From Chloroflexota bacterium (GTDB lineage Bacteria; Chloroflexota; UBA11872), in the NCBI GenBank assembly GCA_026706485.1, contig JAPOYR010000011.1:124001-188000 (forward strand): 64,000 nt of DNA, in the 5' to 3' direction. Shown here in pieces: positions 7,950 to 16,864 of this stretch. Under the pieces are notes generated by a model that was not told where the DNA came from, did not search any database, and saw nothing but the letters and a program-made list of their open reading frames with translations. The translations under genes and the position numbers were made by a program. The first letter of the stretch is position 1, and each line of letters starts with the position of its first letter.

Positions 7950-9899
7950 ATGACGCACCCTGAATCGCCGCAGGCTTGGACGCCGCTGACGACGGCCGAG
8001 GGCGGCACGGTGACGACACTGGCAGCTGGCCCGCCCGGTGCGGACGGCCAGGTCGTGATCGCCGGAACCCTTGGTGGGCTATTTGTAGGGCGCGACTGTG
8101 GGAATTCATGGGAGAAGGTGGGTGCGCTGGGCGGCCGCTTCATACAGGCGGCTGCCGTCTCACCCGCGTTTGACGCTGATTCCACGCTGATTGTCGGCAC
8201 CGCCGGCTCTGGCGCCTTCCTCTCGGTGGACGGCGGAGCGTCGTGGCGTGTGCAGGAGTTCTGGGGCCAAAGGCCCGACGTCACGGCCCTGGCGTTCTCA
8301 CCGACTTTCGCGAGCGACGGCATGATCCTGGCTGGTACCAGCGAGGACGGCGTGTACGTCACCACCAACCGGGGGCGCACCTGGAATGCCGCCAACCTTG
8401 GTCTCGCCAATCTATCCGTCAATGCGCTCGCCGCTTACCTCGCGCCTGAGGGGGACGGGTTGCTGTTCGCCGGCACGTCGACTGGCCTGTATCAATGGGT
8501 CGGCGAGGCACGGCAATGGTTCGCCGTCGCGGGCTATCCGGCCGGCCAGCCAGTCCAGGCCATCGTCTTCGCGCCGAGCCCAAGCGAGCGTGCGCTGTTC
8601 GTGGGAACCGAGGGTAGGGGGCTCTGGCGGTCCATCGACGGCAACGCGGTGCATCGGCTGGAGACCGTGGACGCCGATTCCAGCGTCAATGCCATCGCCG
8701 TGTCGGCGGACTTCAGCGCCGACGGGACACTGATGATTGCCACAGCCGAGCGTGGCCTCATGCGGTCGCACGATCGAGGGGACTCGTGGCAGCCGCTGGC
8801 GGGTGCCGCGGATGCGAATGCGGCCCTCGCCCTTCTTAGCTGCGGCAGCCCGGACGGCCCGGTGTGGCTGGCCGGTCTGCATGAGCGCGGCGTCTTGCGT
8901 TCGGCGGACTGGGGCAAGTCTTGGCAGCCTTCAAACGTTGGTGTGTCGAGCCGGCCAGTCCTAGCGCTGGCGTTGTCCCCTGGCTTTGCGTCCGACGGCA
9001 CGCTCCTTGTCGGCACGGCGGCCGAAGGCGTGCTGAGATCCATCGACGACGGACTGACCTGGTCCCCCGCCAGTGACGGGTTGGAGGAACCGAGCATCAC
9101 GTCGCTGGCCTTCTCACCGACGTTCCCGGCTGATCGCCGGGTATTGGCGATCGCCGGGGCGAGCCTCGTGGAAAGCCGCGACGGCGGGCAGGCGTGGGCG
9201 CCGGTGGCCGGTCTGCCAGGAGACGTCATGCCGCTGAGCCTGGCCGTCGCATCGGATGCACCCGCCGGCCATGCCATCGCGGTTGGGGGCTCGGACGGCG
9301 CCTTGGCGCTATCGCGCGACGGCGGCAAGTCGTGGTCGCGGTCCGCTGAGGACTTCGCCAGCAAGAGCTTGGTGACCGTGGCGTTCTCGCCGAACTACGC
9401 CTTCGACAGCACGCTGTTTGCGGCCACCGCGGGCGAGGGAACCGTTGCGGTGTATCGCTCAACGAATCGCGGCGCCACCTGGAGTCAGATCCTCGAACAC
9501 GCCGGCGACGGCTGGGTCTCGCTGGCAATCCCAGTCGCCTACCGCGCCAAAGACGACTTCATAGCCGTCGCCACCGGTCGTGCGGTGATCACACCGGCTG
9601 GGCGCCAGGTGCAGTCCTGGCACGCGACGCGACTAACCGAGGAGCGCCCATCCGTCCTCGCGGTGAGGGCTTCGGCGCGGTTCGCCACCAACGACACCCT
9701 ATATGCCGCCACGAGCCGCGGCGTCTGGCGATCGTCGGACCGCGGCCGCAATTGGCGCCGACTCTCGGCCGGCATGGGAGCGCCGCCGGTGACCAGTCTG
9801 GCCCTCGCGCCTGACCAAGCGGGCAAGGACATGCTGGTCGCCGGAACACTCCAGGGCAGCGTGTGGCGCCTGCGGGATGCCAGTGCGTCGCGGGACTAG
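7950..9899 (+). CDS. Asp-box (BNR/YCF48-like) beta-propeller repeat protein
   Basis: 649 residues from ATG 7950, chosen because GGAG sits 6 bases upstream; an in-frame GTG at 7926 lacks a comparable site. The whole protein is repeats of about 45-50 residues, each with an Asp-box-like turn such as S-x-D-G-G-x-x-W: SVDGGASW, TTNRGRTW, SHDRGDSW, SADWGKSW, SIDDGLTW, SRDGGQAW, SRDGGKSW, STNRGATW, SSDRGRNW. About eleven copies, enough for two propellers or one large one. Each repeat also carries 'ALAFSPTFASDGT.LVGT'-like strands. No signal peptide or membrane segment is seen. Such folds bind proteins, glycans or ligands, and no specific function can be given. Its TAG stop overlaps the opposing permease's stop by four bases (CTAG). 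Confidence 0.8.
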   Translation: MTHPESPQAWTPLTTAEGGTVTTLAAGPPGADGQVVIAGTLGGLFVGRDCGNSWEKVGALGGRFIQAAAVSPAFDADSTLIVGTAGSGAFLSVDGGASWRVQEFWGQRPDVTALAFSPTFASDGMILAGTSEDGVYVTTNRGRTWNAANLGLANLSVNALAAYLAPEGDGLLFAGTSTGLYQWVGEARQWFAVAGYPAGQPVQAIVFAPSPSERALFVGTEGRGLWRSIDGNAVHRLETVDADSSVNAIAVSADFSADGTLMIATAERGLMRSHDRGDSWQPLAGAADANAALALLSCGSPDGPVWLAGLHERGVLRSADWGKSWQPSNVGVSSRPVLALALSPGFASDGTLLVGTAAEGVLRSIDDGLTWSPASDGLEEPSITSLAFSPTFPADRRVLAIAGASLVESRDGGQAWAPVAGLPGDVMPLSLAVASDAPAGHAIAVGGSDGALALSRDGGKSWSRSAEDFASKSLVTVAFSPNYAFDSTLFAATAGEGTVAVYRSTNRGATWSQILEHAGDGWVSLAIPVAYRAKDDFIAVATGRAVITPAGRQVQSWHATRLTEERPSVLAVRASARFATNDTLYAATSRGVWRSSDRGRNWRRLSAGMGAPPVTSLALAPDQAGKDMLVAGTLQGSVWRLRDASASRD

Positions 9900-11035
9900 G
9901 TGTATGGATCGGCTGCGTCGCGCAAGCCATCACCCATGAAGTTGAATAACAGCACCACGACGATCACGAAGATGCCCGGAATGAGCATCCAGGGATAGAG
10001 AGCAATGCTGCGCACGTTCTGGGCGTCTTGCATCAGGCTTCCCCAACTCACCGAGGGCTCACGAATCCCCAGCCCCAAGAAGCTCAGCGAGGTCTCGGCG
10101 AGGATCATGTTCGGCACCGTCAATGTCAGGCTGACGATCAAGTAGCTCATGAAACCGGGGACCATGTGGTCGAAGATCAGCCGCATGTGCCCAGCGCCGG
10201 CGACCTTGGCCGCCATGACGTAGTCGTGCTCGCGCAACTCAAGAATCTTGCCCCGCACCACGCGCGCCAGGCCGGCCCAGCCGATCACCGACAGCACCAC
10301 CGTGATTGCGAAGTAACGCTGGATGGGTGTCCAGAACGGCGGGATTGCCGCACCGATGGCCATCCACAGCGGGATCGACGGAATGGAGATCACGACCTCG
10401 ATAAACCGTTGAATCAGGATGTCGGTCGTGCCGCCGATATAGCCGGACACGGAGCCGATGACCACGCCGAGCACAAAACTGAGCAAAACTCCGATGAGAC
10501 CGATCGAGAGACTGATCCGAGCACCCGCCATGACGCGCGAGAACAGATCGCGTCCCAGCCTGTCCGTCCCAAAGAGAAATACCTTGCCATCCTCTACACC
10601 AAAGAAGTGGAGGTCCATCTCCCAAAGGCCCCAAAATTTGTACGGCTCACCGCGTTGAAAGAAGACAATTCTGTTTATCACGGAAAGATCGTCTTCGTAG
10701 ACTCGCTTGAACTCCACCGGGTCCAGCTCCGACTTGATCCCGTAGACGAACGGTCCCTGAAAGTTGCCTTCGCTATCCCAAAGGTGGATGCGCGAAGGCG
10801 GAGAGTTCAGAAATCCGTGGTCTGAGGTCTCCTTATATGGAATCCAAAAGTCATAGGTCAGCGCAAAGAAGTAGGCGATCGCCAGCAGGCACAGGCTAAC
10901 CATGCCCAGCCTGTGCCGACGCATTTTGCGCCACATGAGCGTCCATTGGCCGGCGGTGTAGTGGCGTTCCTCGTCGGTGAATTCGCGAATGTTCACCCGC
11001 TCAGACGCAACCTCGGTGTCCGCAGAAACTGCCAT
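9896..11035 (-). CDS. Peptide/nickel-type ABC transporter permease, DppC/OppC family
   Basis: 379 residues. The N-terminal OppC_N-like region has a membrane segment around 46-66 (RRHRLGMVSLCLLAIAYFFAL). It is followed by a periplasmic insert and the permease core with 'LFGTDRLGRDLFSRVMAGARISLSIGLIG' (about 155-182), and the EAA loop 'YVMAAKVAGAGHMRLIFDHMVPG' (about 290-312). The final 'ETSLSFLGLGIREPSVSWGSLMQDA' block is diagnostic of DppC/OppC. It imports oligopeptides or similar solutes as a heterodimer with the DppB-like protein, whose stop lies one base upstream. The periplasmic insert (about 70-150) is longer than in E. coli DppC. ATP-binding subunits are not in the window. Confidence 0.92.
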   Translation of the reverse strand: MAVSADTEVASERVNIREFTDEERHYTAGQWTLMWRKMRRHRLGMVSLCLLAIAYFFALTYDFWIPYKETSDHGFLNSPPSRIHLWDSEGNFQGPFVYGIKSELDPVEFKRVYEDDLSVINRIVFFQRGEPYKFWGLWEMDLHFFGVEDGKVFLFGTDRLGRDLFSRVMAGARISLSIGLIGVLLSFVLGVVIGSVSGYIGGTTDILIQRFIEVVISIPSIPLWMAIGAAIPPFWTPIQRYFAITVVLSVIGWAGLARVVRGKILELREHDYVMAAKVAGAGHMRLIFDHMVPGFMSYLIVSLTLTVPNMILAETSLSFLGLGIREPSVSWGSLMQDAQNVRSIALYPWMLIPGIFVIVVVLLFNFMGDGLRDAADPYT

Positions 11036-11036
11036 C

Positions 11037-12047
11037 TCAGACAGCCGTTCTTTCCTGCCGAATTCGAGGGTCCACGATCACCAGCAGCACGTCCGAAAGG
11101 AGGGTGCCAAAGATCGTGAGCGCCGCCTCGACCATCAGGATGCTGCCGGCCAAGTGCATATCCTGAACACGCAACGCCACCAGCAGGACCGCCCCGGTCA
11201 TCGGGATGTTGAGCACGATGGCTGTGATGGCGCTGCCCGAGACAATGGCCGGCAACGTCCATCCCACGGTGCTGATGATGGGGTTCAATGCCATGCGGAC
11301 CGGGTACTTGAACAGTAGTCGTCGCTCAGGAACGCCTTTGGCGCGCGCCGTGATGACGTATTGCTTGCCCAGCTCATCCAGAAGCACGCCCCGCATCACA
11401 CGAATAAGGCCCGCCGTTCCGGCTGTGGCGACGACGAACACCGGAACCCAGAGGTGATTGATCATGTCCCAGAGCTTCGCAAGACTCCATGGCGCAAGGA
11501 GATATTCGGGCGAAAAGAGCCCGCCTGGACTGACATTGAATACTTGAAATAAGAAATACATGAGCATGAGTGCAATCATGAAATTAGGAGTAGCAAGTCC
11601 AATAAAGCCAATCGCAGTGAATGCATAGTCTCCAATGCTATATTGATTAGTTGCTGAGTAGATGCCTATTGGCACGGCGATCAAATACGTCAAGGTGAGA
11701 GAAATCGACGTAACCAGCATCGTTGGTGGCACTACTTCTTGCAGGATCGAGAGCACGGTGCGGCGCGAGCCTCCACCGTAGCTTCCGAATGACCGCCCCA
11801 TGTCGCCCCGCACGAAACGCGTGATCCAATTCACGTACTGTTCGACGGGGGTTCGGTCCAATCCATAGTAGATGCGCAGATTCTCAATCTCTGACTCGTT
11901 GAGGGTTAATCCCTCAGCCTTGAGTGCAGCGAGGTGGGTCGAAAGGTAGTCGCCCGGAGGCAGCTGAATGACAATGAATATCAGAGCGCTCAGAATCCAC
12001 CAGGCGAGCACCATGTAGCCGATGCGCCGAACAAGGTAAGCCCTCAC
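11037..12047 (-). CDS. Peptide/nickel-type ABC transporter permease, DppB/OppB family
   Basis: 336 residues with a GTG start at 12047. It begins 'MRAYLVRRIGYMVLAWWILSALIFIVIQLPPGD', the usual DppB opening with the first membrane helix. Next come a DppB-type periplasmic segment with 'YGLDRTPVEQYVNWITRFVRGDMGRSF' features (about 60-86), five more helices, and the EAA loop 'YVITARAKGVPERRLLFKYPVRMALNPII' (about 225-253). It forms the translocation pore with the DppC-like protein encoded one base downstream. A 494-base spacer with a strong hairpin separates it from the binding-protein gene upstream, so its expression may be lower than that of the binding protein. Confidence 0.92.
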   Translation of the reverse strand: MRAYLVRRIGYMVLAWWILSALIFIVIQLPPGDYLSTHLAALKAEGLTLNESEIENLRIYYGLDRTPVEQYVNWITRFVRGDMGRSFGSYGGGSRRTVLSILQEVVPPTMLVTSISLTLTYLIAVPIGIYSATNQYSIGDYAFTAIGFIGLATPNFMIALMLMYFLFQVFNVSPGGLFSPEYLLAPWSLAKLWDMINHLWVPVFVVATAGTAGLIRVMRGVLLDELGKQYVITARAKGVPERRLLFKYPVRMALNPIISTVGWTLPAIVSGSAITAIVLNIPMTGAVLLVALRVQDMHLAGSILMVEAALTIFGTLLSDVLLVIVDPRIRQERTAV

Positions 12048-12541
12048 GGCGCTAGGTCAATGAGCCTGGCGAAATCGTCCGGGCGCCGCGCGGCACGTGC
12101 GACTCCATGCCAATTTGGGAATGAGGGCTCGGCGGCGCGCAAATCTTGGTTGGATGGTCGGCACTCGAGGTCACCTCGGCGAATGCGCCGACTGGACCTG
12201 CACTGCCACGGCGCCGCCGGAGGTTCGGCAGACCGGCATCGATCCACGAGGGGCGTCGGTCCGACCAACGACGGAAGCCGACAATTTCCCTGGCAAGAGG
12301 CTGGCTCGACGGTCGACGGCCGACCACGGGCAGCATCGCCTCAGATTGGCGATGTCTCCAGAATCTCCGGGGATTGGTCGCGCCGCTCATGTTCACGTCC
12401 CCCTGACACCACCGATATCGTGACCGCCGTTGGTTTCATGCCCCGCTCGTCGGCACCGTGAGCGGCCCCGCGTCGGTCGCGCCCCCCGCCCTTGGAACTC
12501 CAAGGACGGGGGACGCAGCGAGCCTATTCAGCCGACCGACT
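12048..12541. other. 494-base spacer between binding-protein and permease genes
   Basis: No convincing gene on either strand; the open frames here lack ribosome sites and do not resemble known proteins. The only clear structure is the hairpin at 12483-12512. A long untranslated intercistronic leader is unusual in this otherwise tightly packed window. Confidence 0.5.
12483..12512. terminator. Strong intercistronic stem-loop downstream of the solute-binding protein gene
   Basis: CCCCCGCCCTTGG (12483-12495) pairs with CCAAGGACGGGGG (12500-12512) around the loop AACT: 13 positions with one C-A mismatch. It lies 30-60 bases after the binding-protein stop (12542) on the minus strand. No U-tract follows, so it may be an RNA-stabilising or attenuating hairpin rather than a full terminator, a common device for making more binding protein than permease. 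Confidence 0.6.
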
Positions 12542-14713
12542 CTACCCGTCGTAGTAGAACTGCGGGAAGCCGTAGGGCCGCACGAAGTTGATCGCGGCAG
12601 CGAAGTTAATGCCTGTCGGCACGTTACGCAGCGACTGATTGACGATGGTCGGCTGCGGCGGATAGCCGACGGTGCCGATAATGGGGTACTGGTCGTAGAA
12701 ATAGGACCAGAACTTCACGCCGAGATCGTCGTACTCGGCTGAGCCCGGCACTGCCCGGCGCCACTCCTCACGCAGGCGCTTGGCCTCTTTCATCCAGTCC
12801 GGCGGCTCCTCGCCTTCCGCGCCGTCGGTTTGGATCCATTGAGCCCAACTGCCGGCCCAATAGCTCTCATACGTGTCCATGCCGTAGTGCCAGGACGCCC
12901 AACGTGTGAAGTAGGCCGCCGCTTCACTGATGTCCTGGGGCATCATCACTTCGGTAAACGTCTTCGCCCGTTCGCGGAAGAGCGCTTCCTCTTCAAACTG
13001 CCACTCGGCATGGAGACCCACCGCTTGCCAGTCCTTCACGATCAACGTGGCCATGTCTTCCTTGGGGCCCTCTTGGTCGGAGACCGTCAGCAAAATGCTG
13101 AACCGCTCACCGTCGGGCCTCAGGCGCCAGCCATCGCTGTCGCGCTTGTCGAGCCCAATCCCATCGAGCAGGCTATTGGCCTGGTCGGGATCGTACTCGG
13201 TGTGGAGCGTGCCCCACTCCGGCTTGAAGAAGCTGTACGACTCAAGCAGGTAGGGCGTGAACGGCCGCGCCAAGCCAAAGAACAAGGTCTCGTTGATGGC
13301 CTCGCGGTTGATGGCCACTGAAGCCGCGACCCGGAAGTCCTTCTCCCGAAAGATGGCGGCGACCGCCGGATCCTTGTACGTCTGGTTCGGGAACAGGGAC
13401 ATGGCCGACGTTCGCAAGCTGGAAGCAACCAACGTGCGGTATCCGCCGCGGTCCTCCTCCGCCCGATACAGCTCCATGTTCTTGAGGTCGAGCACGAACT
13501 GTGCAAAGTCAAGCTCACCAGCCGTGACCTTGATCTGGTAGACCTCCTTGTCCTTGATCCAGAAGTGGTTGACGTAGTCGATGTACGGCAACTGGTTTCC
13601 GGCCGTATCGACCGCGTGGTAGTAGGGGTTTCGCGCGAACTGCGTGACGTCGGGCGAGGCGCCGACGTTGACCCAGGGTCCAAGCGCAGGCCGGAAGGCC
13701 GCATCCTCACGCGACAGCGACGTGCTGGGCCCGTAGTAGAACTTGGACTTGAAGTGATCGGCCCAGGTTTCAAATCCGGCTTTCTCGGCGAGCCGCTGCG
13801 CGTCCGAGTTGTACTTCTCGTGGAAACGCTCGAGGTAGTGCCGCGGTGAGAACACCCATGGATCGCCGGAGTACCGTCCCATGCGATCCAGGTACTGGGG
13901 CGCGGGCCGGTCGAACTTGAACTCGACCACCGTGTCTTCGACCTTCACGATCTCGCGGAGTCCGATCCTCTCGGCGCCGTGCTGAAGACTGCCGCTCGGG
14001 TTGGCGAGGTCGTTGCCCCAAAAGTCCTCGTAGGTGAACATGAAATCGTCAGCCGTAAACGGCGCGCCGTCGGACCACTTGTGGCCTTCCCGAATCTCGA
14101 AGGTGAACGTCTGCAAATCACTGGAGACATCGAGGTTCTTGGCGAGGTCGAGAAACAGCTCGGTACCCGTCATGGCGTAAGCCATGAGACTGGCGTCGCC
14201 CCCGTAGCCGATCTCAATCGATCGGCGAATGCCGCCCAGCCGCAGCGTGCCGCCGTAGTTCCCGACTTGCTCGACCGGCTCGATAACCCACGGGTCCTTC
14301 GGCAGACGGCTATCGACTGGAGGCAGCGAGCCCGCCTGGACCCTGGCTGCCAGCATCGGCGCCTCCGAGAAGCGGGACGGCGTCGCCACTTCCTTGATGA
14401 CGACGCGCTCGACGGGAATTTCCTTGACGACTTCCTTCGTGACAATCGTCTCGACCTGAACCTCCTTGACGACCTCGACCGGAACTTCCTTGATGATTTC
14501 CTTGGTCACCACCGTCTCGATCGGGACTTCCTTGATGACCTCTTGCCTCACCACGGTCTCGACCGGAACTTCCTTGATGACCTCTTTGACTTCGGTGACC
14601 GTCACCGTCACGGTCTTTTCAGTGACCTCGGCCTCGCCGCATGCCGCCAACACGGACATGGCCGCTGTCCCGGCGGTCATGGTCAGAAATCTTCGACGAC
14701 TGAGCTTTGGCAT
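12542..14713 (-). CDS. ABC transporter substrate-binding lipoprotein, family 5 (peptide/oligosaccharide type), with repetitive KEV.VE spacer
   Basis: 723 residues. The N-terminus combines a twin-arginine motif (SRRRFL, residues 5-10) with a lipobox (LAAC, Cys25), so it is probably Tat-exported and lipid-anchored. Residues about 28-115 are a low-complexity spacer built from units such as KEVPVETVVTKE, rich in V, E, K and T. The SBP_bac_5 domain then follows (about 130-720) with 'FTFEIREGHKWSDGAPFTADDFMFTYED' (about 205-232) and 'VAASVAINREAIN' (about 465-477). It would deliver solutes to the DppB/C permeases encoded downstream. GGAGGA lies about 10 bases before the ATG. The length is greater than the typical 500-600 residues, mainly because of the spacer. 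Confidence 0.93.
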   Translation of the reverse strand: MPKLSRRRFLTMTAGTAAMSVLAACGEAEVTEKTVTVTVTEVKEVIKEVPVETVVRQEVIKEVPIETVVTKEIIKEVPVEVVKEVQVETIVTKEVVKEIPVERVVIKEVATPSRFSEAPMLAARVQAGSLPPVDSRLPKDPWVIEPVEQVGNYGGTLRLGGIRRSIEIGYGGDASLMAYAMTGTELFLDLAKNLDVSSDLQTFTFEIREGHKWSDGAPFTADDFMFTYEDFWGNDLANPSGSLQHGAERIGLREIVKVEDTVVEFKFDRPAPQYLDRMGRYSGDPWVFSPRHYLERFHEKYNSDAQRLAEKAGFETWADHFKSKFYYGPSTSLSREDAAFRPALGPWVNVGASPDVTQFARNPYYHAVDTAGNQLPYIDYVNHFWIKDKEVYQIKVTAGELDFAQFVLDLKNMELYRAEEDRGGYRTLVASSLRTSAMSLFPNQTYKDPAVAAIFREKDFRVAASVAINREAINETLFFGLARPFTPYLLESYSFFKPEWGTLHTEYDPDQANSLLDGIGLDKRDSDGWRLRPDGERFSILLTVSDQEGPKEDMATLIVKDWQAVGLHAEWQFEEEALFRERAKTFTEVMMPQDISEAAAYFTRWASWHYGMDTYESYWAGSWAQWIQTDGAEGEEPPDWMKEAKRLREEWRRAVPGSAEYDDLGVKFWSYFYDQYPIIGTVGYPPQPTIVNQSLRNVPTGINFAAAINFVRPYGFPQFYYDG

Positions 14714-15249
14714 ACTAAAAATTCCTCCCCAGACTATTAGCCGGTCATAATCATACGTGAGCCGGGCAAACTCGGCGAGCGAAGCGGCTCGTCGCCGGCG
14801 GACCCGTGAGCCCAGATCTCGCGGCCCGCTTCTCTGGTGAACGAGGCTCTGCTTGAGCTCCGAGGCTCGTCGTCTCTCGACGGTGAAGGTCGTGTCCCCG
14901 AGTCTCGCGTCGGCGTCCCCGAGGCGCCGCAGCCGTGGGGCTGGTGAGCTCGGGCGCGTTGTTGATCACCGCGGTGGCAGAATGGCTGACCGGGTTGCAA
15001 TGCGGCAGGTCGACTGCGGCCAGCCGAGAGCGACCCGCACGCCCGTGATCGTCGGCATGCGGCGACGGGTAGCCACCGTCCGCGTCGCAACCGCCCCACA
15101 GCGTGCGAGACCGGCGCCAGGGCGATTCCGAGGGCAACGACCACCCTGAACAGTTATCACAGTTATGGTGTGGCCAAGCGCTGTGGCAGGTTCTCCCACC
15201 ACGCCGCTGGTGGCGAACAAAGCTTTCCAAACCTGTTAGGGCTGCTGGG
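14714..15249. other. 536-base intergenic region upstream of the solute-binding protein
   Basis: No gene recognised on either strand. On the minus strand it holds the candidate promoter of the binding-protein gene near 14750-14755 and a GGAGGA ribosome site. The remainder is GC-rich without clear repeats. Confidence 0.5.
14750..14755 (-). promoter_or_regulatory. Candidate -10 element (TATGAT) of the binding-protein gene
   Basis: TATGAT on the minus strand about 40 bases upstream of the ATG at 14713, in an AT-rich patch unusual for this window. No good -35 at the standard spacing was found. Confidence 0.35.
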
Positions 15250-15322
15250 AGCCCACACCCGGAATTGAACCGGGGACCTCGTCCTTACCAAGAACGCGCT
15301 CTTCCAACTGAGCTATGTGGGC
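15250..15322 (-). tRNA. tRNA-Thr (anticodon GGT)
   Basis: Read on the minus strand, all four arms fold. The acceptor GCCCACA pairs with TGTGGGC, and the D arm is GCTC/GAGC. The anticodon stem is CGTTC/GGACG with loop TTGGTAA, so the anticodon is GGT. The T arm is CCCGG/CCGGG with loop TTCAATT. The discriminator is T and the following bases are CCCA, so CCA is not encoded exactly. 73 bases, no intron. Confidence 0.95.
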
Positions 15323-15362
15323 CTGGCGCCGAGACTGCCGTGAGGCGGCAGAAGCGCGTGGA

Positions 15363-15827
15363 CTAGGCGTCGAGGGCTTGCACCACCTCCTCGGCATGGT
15401 CGTCGGGCTTCACATCCGGCCAAACGGCGCTCACCATGCCGTCCTCATCGATTAAGAACGTGGCGCGCTGGGTGCCCATGAATGTCCGGCCACGCATAGT
15501 CTTCTCCACCCACACGCCGTAAGCTTCGATGGCCTGGCGCTCCACGTCGGCCAGCAGCGGAAAGTTCAGGTTGAACTTGCTGCTGAAGCGCTCGTGCGAT
15601 TCGACCGGGTCGTCGCTGACACCGAACACGGCGGTCCCGCGGTCCGCAATCTCGGACATCCGATCCCGAAAGCCGCACGCCTCGCGGGTGCAACCGGGAG
15701 TGTCGTCGCGCGGGTAGAAGAACAGCACCACCTTCCGACCCCGCTGCTCATCGAGCCGAACGAGGCTGCCGTCGGTCGACTGGAGCTCGAAGTCGGGGGC
15801 GCGGTCGCCCACGCGCGGCATCGCCAT
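15363..15827 (-). CDS. bcp: Thiol peroxidase of the Bcp/PrxQ family
   Basis: 154 residues from ATG 15827, chosen because GAGGGG lies 8 bases upstream and the length matches Bcp; the open frame continues further but without family similarity. It starts MAMPRVGDRAPDFELQSTDG and has the peroxidatic block 'FYPRDDTPGCTREACGFRD'. The two cysteines spaced by four residues are the peroxidatic and resolving Cys of atypical 2-Cys PrxQ enzymes. It reduces hydroperoxides using thioredoxin-like donors in the cytoplasm. It stands alone, next to tRNA-Thr and divergent from the SDR gene. Confidence 0.93.
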   Translation of the reverse strand: MAMPRVGDRAPDFELQSTDGSLVRLDEQRGRKVVLFFYPRDDTPGCTREACGFRDRMSEIADRGTAVFGVSDDPVESHERFSSKFNLNFPLLADVERQAIEAYGVWVEKTMRGRTFMGTQRATFLIDEDGMVSAVWPDVKPDDHAEEVVQALDA

Positions 15828-15898
15828 GCGCAAACCCCTCAGGACGTAACGTCCCATCATCGCATCCTCGACCCTCCAGGGCCGACCCTCGCCGGAGG

Positions 15899-15912
15899 TC
15901 TGTGCGACCATC
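15899..15912 (+). promoter_or_regulatory. 14-base motif shared with the mogA upstream region
   Basis: CTGTGCGACCATCG occurs here, 40 bases before the SDR start, and identically at 17619-17632 upstream of mogA on the same strand. Flanks are also similar (CGCCGRRGG before it). Could be part of a promoter or a regulator site, or a small dispersed repeat. Confidence 0.4.
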
Positions 15913-15952
15913 GGCGACACCAACCCCCGCCCCCACCGAAACGCTGACGCGC

Positions 15953-16729
15953 ATGAGCACCTCCGCCTCTGGACCGTCATTCGATCTGACCGGCCGCGTG
16001 GCCCTGGTGACCGGCGGCGGTCGCGGCATCGGGCGCGGCATGGCCCTGGCGCTGGCGCACGCGGGCGCGGACGTCGTGCTGGCGGCACGCTCAAAAGACC
16101 AGCTCGAATCCACCGCCGACGAGATCGAGGGCATGGGGCGCCGGGCCCTGGCCGTACCCACGAATGTACGGGACCTGGACGAGTTGGCCGCCCTCTTCGA
16201 CAAGACGGACAACGAATTCGGCCGTCTCGACATCCTGGCGAACAACGCCGGCATCGGTCTGCGCACGCCGGTGCTCGAGGTCACGCCCGAGGAGTGGGAC
16301 CGGGTGCTCGACATCAACCTGCGCAGCCTGTTCTTCGCGTCGCAATACGGGCTGCGCCTGATGGTGCGCGGCGGCTATGGCCGCATCATCAACACCGGGT
16401 CGCTGACCAGCTTCCTGGGATTCAAGCCCATCTCGGTCTACGGCGCGTCGAAGGGCGGCGTGGCGCAACTGACCAAGGCCCTCGCCGTGGAGTTCGCCGA
16501 ACAGAACATCACCGTCAACGCCATCGCGCCCGGCTACATCCTCACCGACCTCACCCAGCCGCGCTACGACGATCCGGTGTGGAGCAACTGGATTCTCGGG
16601 CGCACCCCGATGAACCGCTGGGGTATGCCGGATGATCTGGCCGGTGCGGTGGTGTTCCTGGCGTCCGAGTCTTCCGCGTTCGTGACGGGCCACGTCCTGC
16701 CGATCGACGGAGGCTGGCTGGCCGGGTAG
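15953..16729 (+). CDS. Short-chain dehydrogenase/reductase (3-oxoacyl-ACP reductase/gluconate 5-dehydrogenase-like)
   Basis: 258 residues from ATG 15953. Classical SDR: nucleotide motif TGGGRGIG (about residues 21-28), NNAG near residue 98, and the catalytic tetrad Ser-Tyr-Lys with 'GSLTSFLGFKPISVYGASKGG' (Tyr and Lys in YGASK). The C-terminal 'VTGHVLPIDGGWLAG' is the family end. It uses NAD(P)(H) on an alcohol/ketone; the substrate cannot be told from sequence. Divergent from bcp and monocistronic. An in-frame GTG at 15902 would add 17 residues and overlap the shared 14-base motif; I consider it less likely. Confidence 0.88.
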   Translation: MSTSASGPSFDLTGRVALVTGGGRGIGRGMALALAHAGADVVLAARSKDQLESTADEIEGMGRRALAVPTNVRDLDELAALFDKTDNEFGRLDILANNAGIGLRTPVLEVTPEEWDRVLDINLRSLFFASQYGLRLMVRGGYGRIINTGSLTSFLGFKPISVYGASKGGVAQLTKALAVEFAEQNITVNAIAPGYILTDLTQPRYDDPVWSNWILGRTPMNRWGMPDDLAGAVVFLASESSAFVTGHVLPIDGGWLAG

Positions 16730-16772
16730 AGGCCCGGGGACAAACTGGTGACCCGCGCTGCCCGTCCGGTGG

Positions 16773-16794
16773 CCCATGCTGCGTGCAGCACGGG
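16773..16794. repeat. Palindromic repeat / hairpin, copy A
   Basis: CCCATGCTGC and GCAGCACGGG form a 10-position stem with one mismatch. A closely similar, perfectly palindromic copy lies at 54661-54682, and both are preceded by CCGGT and followed by GAT. Each lies just downstream of a gene or operon end, so it may serve as a terminator. Confidence 0.6.
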
Positions 16795-16864
16795 ATCTTC
16801 AGTCACACACAGTTGACGACGAACTGGACTCCGGCTCAGGCCCGAAGCGCCGAACCCCGCGGTC

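Noticed and set aside
12052-12461. Several overlapping short frames in the importer spacer
   Set aside because: No ribosome sites, no recognisable motifs, present in all frames as expected for GC-rich noncoding DNA.
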